Assembly: GCA_029582165.1 (NCBI GenBank)
Contig: CM055876.1
Coordinates: 13,660,501-13,724,500 of the forward strand
Reading direction: 5' to 3'
DNA: 64,000 nt
Source: Portulaca oleracea
Taxonomy: Eukaryota; Streptophyta; Magnoliopsida; Caryophyllales; Portulacaceae
Made by a program: the position numbers and the translations under genes. The notes beneath the pieces are model-generated. The model searched no databases, had not been told where the DNA came from, and saw only the letters and a program-made list of their open reading frames with translations. Position 1 is the stretch's first letter. Every line of letters starts with the position of its first letter. Below are positions 60,284 to 64,000 of the stretch, piece after piece.

Positions 60284-60408
60284 TCAGAATTGAAAACAGG
60301 AGGATTAGGGCTCAAACGGGAAAAACAGAACCTAAGAAGAAAAAGAAGCGGAAAGGGTTTTCGATAGGATTACAAAAACAAAATCTTAACACCCCCTCAG
60401 GCTAACCA

Positions 60409-60780
60409 TCACTACAAGAAATATGGTTATTTGTGGCATCAAGTTTTGCCACAAAATATATAAAAAATTGCTACAATAGGCTTTTGTAGCATTTTTTGAA
60501 AATGCCACAAAGATGCCACAAATGCCTTGTTACAAAAGGCTTTTGTGGCAATTTTAAAATTGCCACAAATTGTAAGGCTTTTGTGGCATATTTTAAATTG
60601 CTACAAATGTTAAAATGCTACAATATCATACAATTTGTAGCAATTTTACTTTGCCACAAAACTAACTTTGCCACAAATGTACATTATTCGTGGCATATAT
60701 GATTTGCAACAAATCATAGTTTAATTCTAAAAGAGCATTTGTGGCAACTTACATTTGCTACAATATGTATCTTTAATTAT
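60409..60780. mobile_element. terminus of a CACTA-type transposon
   Basis: Starts CACTACAAGAAATATGG, a typical CACTA end, followed by about 20 inverted and direct copies of TTTGTGGCA / TGCCACAAA or TTGCTACAA within 350 bp, as in CACTA subterminal regions. The opposite end was not found before 64000. Confidence 0.6.
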
Positions 60781-61199
60781 TGAATAATTGTAATATAATT
60801 TATAACATTGCTTGTAATGATGCATGTAGGTGTATATATATATATATATAAACATAAAAATACTAGATTTCAATGATATATAAATATTTATTATATATAT
60901 CATAGACAATGTATAATAAGCATGGAAAGAAGATTTTGTTCATAATTTCTTCCTATCTAATTCCTAGAATAAACATAAAATCATTCTAGTTTTGTTTCTT
61001 GGAGCGATTGGGATAAACACCTATATTGTTCTAAACTAATTAGAAAAATAAAAATAATATCATGAATATCCTAAACTAACATCTTCATGCTCTGGAGCCT
61101 CAATGAATTTTGCGTCTGCAACATCATTTTTGTTTGCATTACATATCGTGCAAGAAGTCCCTCATTGAATTAGTAACTGCAAAGAGAAAACAATTTTAT
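60781..61199. other. no recognisable feature
   Basis: AT-rich, with a short TA repeat at 60834-60850. It may be CACTA interior. Confidence 0.4.
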
Positions 61200-61470
61200 T
61201 AGAAGTTTTCTTTAAAATATACTACAAAAACTCCGGCAAAATTTCCCCTAAAAGTTTGTAATATCCTAGGCAAAGTGTCTTACATTTCAAATTCACATTA
61301 AATTAATATCCTCAACGGCCACACACCAAAGTACATCACGAGCTACATGCTCGGAGTCCAACCATATATATATACATAGAAATAAATCTATACCAGGCAA
61401 GATAGTCACCGTACCTTTAGTATTGTCTATCGGCACTTGGGACTTGACCCATAAAAGGACGGAGATGTTG
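61200..61470 (-). repeat. fragment of a chromovirus-type LTR
   Basis: Resembles 51650-51830 in the solo LTR: CTCCGGCAAAATTTCC-like, then TACATCACGAGCTACATGCT and CGGAGT. Diverged and short. Confidence 0.5.
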
Positions 61471-64000
61471 AGTACAACCACTTGGATGTAACTATCCACA
61501 TTATAAAACTCAATTTGCTACATATAATATTTAAGTTGCTTTTTTTTTTAAATTATGGCATTCCAATCCGTAGAAAACCAACAGAAATAAAAGATCTAAA
61601 AGATGAGTTACTCATGCAGGTCCCTATCTTCACTCATTGCCCCAAAAAAAAAAAGGTAACCTAAAACTTGCACGGGAGGAGATGGGAGATGAGCCCCTGT
61701 TACTGTAGTGTGTTTGTCCTCTCTTTCTCTATATTCTACCCAGAGTTTTCTTCTCCTCTTTTCACTAAAAACATGGAAGAGCTACTGTACTACTCAAGTA
61801 GAAATATAACCCCTCCGCCCTTACCAGTAACCCTCCTACTTCCCCCCTCCCCCCTCCTCTTTCCTCCACACTCCATCATCACAATCATTACAAAAACAGG
61901 GGCAACAATTGGACAGATCAAGGACTATCATTGGCTATGCAGATGTTGCCTGCTTGGCTGACAATTTTCAGTTACGTTCTCAAGTGTTTGCTAGAATGCT
62001 GGTTCTTACAAACTAGTAAATACAGAAAACAATTACTTATATCAAATGGAAATTACAAGATGAAATGAACAAAACCACTCTCCCCGGTGGAAATGGAGCA
62101 ATGTTGCAAAATAGAGTGGTACGAGGGTGTATATGGCATTTAACAAGCAATGCATACACAAAGGAACAAACGAGAAACATAAATTTAAGCGGATAATAAA
62201 GAATTTGGATTCGATTTTGTAAGATGTAGCATACCTGAATATATTGATGCACCTACAAGAGCACTATCTGCAACATCAGATGTGATTCCAACACTGCAAA
62301 ACATAGAGGTCGAGTAATATACCACCCTGCATTGATCTTGGAAAGCCGATAAAACAGGAATAGTGCAGCACTTTGCAATACTTACCTCCTGGAAAGCCCA
62401 AAAGTTTATAGGAATTTTTTTTGAGGCATTCATATATGTCAAAAAAAACAGTCTACATTTTACTTACCTCCACGAACGTAGTATTACTGACAGAATCAAA
62501 TTTTCTATCTTTGTTCCTCTAAATAATGATGAGTCTCTTCGTCGATTGAAAAGCAAATGATAAGCAAGCACAAACATCAGTGGAATCACATGATGAACTT
62601 ATGATTAGCTTTTACGATTTGGTTTTGATGGATAAATATTAGCTTTTATGATCTTATGAGGCCCAAGGATCAACAAACTAGTAAGGGGAGCAATTACATT
62701 CCTTAAAACAACCCGTGAAACTCAAAATGGTCGTACTGCATCAGTGATTAGCATGATCAATAACAAGTATAAATTGATCAAAATCCAACCAAACTAATTC
62801 AAACCCCCTAGAAATGGTGACAATACCATAAGTTGTTGACTTAAAATAGCTTTACGCCAAAGGACTCCAACTTGCAAGCATTTCCCATATAAAACATACT
62901 GATTTCAAGCATCAAAGTACCTCAAGTGTTGTTTTTTGTCACTAGTTAAACGTTTTTAACGCTAGAAACTTGCACAATAGGGCAACACAGAACAACAAGT
63001 AGGAGATTCAACACCTGAATATAATGTCCCAATGCTGGGAATAATAGTGCAAGTTCAACCTGGCGCTGAGAGTCATAGTTTCTTGCCCTGAATTACAGCA
63101 ACAATATACAGTAGGATTCCAACGTACAAGGGCAGCTTCCAGCCACAGAGACCATAGCAAACAAGTGAAAGTTAGCGCTGGAAAGTAGCAAGGCACACAA
63201 GGCAAACCAACAATAGATGTATCAGTAGATTTTAGGTAGTAGAATACTTCTTGACACTCACCAAGTTCAACAACAAAAAAAATGCCAAATCAGATCAGCA
63301 ACTCATCACAGGAAGTTTGATTTTTTCTTTAAAAAAAAATCCAAAACACAACCCTATCTACTCTATCAGGATCGCAAACACAACATAAAGATGAATTGAA
63401 GGACATCTAGCACCCTTGACACCCCATGACCCCAAGCATTCAAAGCCAAGTTCGGGACCTGAATAAGCATGAAAACAAAAAGAAAAAAAAAAAAGAAACA
63501 AATCCTTTGATTTCATTCAAACTTAACCAATGGTAAAGTCAATTAACTTCCGTAAATCTAAAATATCAAACAACTCTTTCTTGATCGTGTAACTATTGAC
63601 CAAATACTTAGATTCATCATCGTCTGCGTGTGCGATTCACCAGAAGAATGGGAGACAATTGAAATAGAAATCAACGAAACATATTGCTTATTGAAGTGAA
63701 TCAAAATCAAACACTCCCACCAGCAAGAATCATGAATCATGATGAAAAGAAAAAACCCTAGAAAAGAGGGAAAGAAGTGAAATTTACTGTTTTCAATTAC
63801 AGTTCTCTACGGAGAGCAACCATCGATAGACATACGACCAATCTTTGTTGTGCGGCCCATGGAGAACGAAAGTAGGCTTCCAGTGATGAGATTGTCAGTA
63901 TGTGAACTGCGTAGCGGGTGAAGATATCTGAGACATCATTAGTCGAACTCGATCGAGTTTCAGGTTCAAATAAAAGGGGACGATGTCGTCCAAGGAGAGG
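61471..64000 (-). other. unassigned region with candidate minus-strand exons
   Basis: No gene is called. Candidate exons with clean splice signals: 62518-62468 (TTATTTAG before, GTAAGT after; RNKDRKFDSVSNTTFVE) and 62293-62235 (TTTTGCAG before, GTATGC after; VGITSDVADSALVGASIYS). A further donor lies at 62385. They could be exons of an unknown gene or non-coding RNA starting near the right edge. The plus-strand 97-codon frame at 61668-61961 has no recognisable motif. Confidence 0.25.

Larger units (their letters stand above)
58853..60408 (-). mobile_element. 3' end of another LTR element (LTR, polypurine tract)
   Basis: The minus-sense LTR starts TGATAAGTCA at 60244 beside GAGCTAAGGATGGGGGGATT and runs about 1.39 kb to near 58853, where it interrupts the 5' LTR piece of the neighbouring element. 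The interior at 60245-60408 has no coding motif and is cut by the CACTA-type terminus. The LTR end and target duplication are not resolved. Confidence 0.6.

Overview
The window is nuclear DNA of a eudicot plant. It holds one intact intron-containing plant gene, a caffeoyl-CoA O-methyltransferase gene on the minus strand at 44340-46545. Most of the remainder is nested plant retrotransposons, MITEs and long AT-rich stretches without genes. I cannot name the species.

Layout. 1-4924: 3' part of a plus-strand Athila/Tat-type LTR element (internal region, polypurine tract, LTR). 4925-9419: 3' half of a plus-strand Tat-type element with an antisense plant-mobile-domain gene (broken), a 3' minisatellite, a polypurine tract and a 1.55 kb LTR. 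9420-10591: degraded LTR. 10592-19282: complete insertion (TSD CTCTA) of a non-autonomous chromovirus-like element with long LTRs and no gag-pol. 19764-33873: complete insertion (TSD CTATG) of a 14.1 kb Tekay/Del-type chromovirus on the minus strand, with broken gag-pol ending in a chromodomain, an open extra ORF before gag, and a 776 bp DNA element in its 5' LTR. This chromovirus sits inside an older gypsy element: the older gag-protease lies at 33874-35421 and its pol C-terminus at 19322-19763. 35859-38032: the LTR of that older element, with microsatellites and a CACTA-like MITE, then a remnant. 38033-39945: copia-like LTR with the start of its interior. 40571-40809: Tourist-like MITE. 40961-44022: L1-type LINE with poly(A) tail and TSD. 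44340-46825: the CCoAOMT gene and promoter. 46900-50600: mostly featureless, with LINE remnants. 50610-58852: minus-strand Athila/Tat-type element whose LTR is split by a solo chromovirus LTR (51566-54796, TSD CCCTG). 58853-60408: LTR and polypurine tract of another element. 60409-60780: CACTA-type terminus. The last 2.5 kb holds only candidate exons.

The most interesting signals are two structures that recur across element families. First, LTRs of different families each carry their own 14-22 bp palindromic word, repeated 5-9 times, mostly in U3 just upstream of the TATA box. The arms change from copy to copy but the two sides change together. Second, six elements carry a short hairpin directly 5' of the polypurine tract. 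In five of them the stem is 8 bp with a 3-4 nt purine loop such as GGA, GGG, AGGA, GGGA or GGAA. The Athila/Tat-type elements also have a second, internal hairpin-polypurine module. Arms differ by family while pairing is kept, which suggests selection on structure.

All boundaries, splice sites and domain calls were read by eye; no similarity search or alignment was run.
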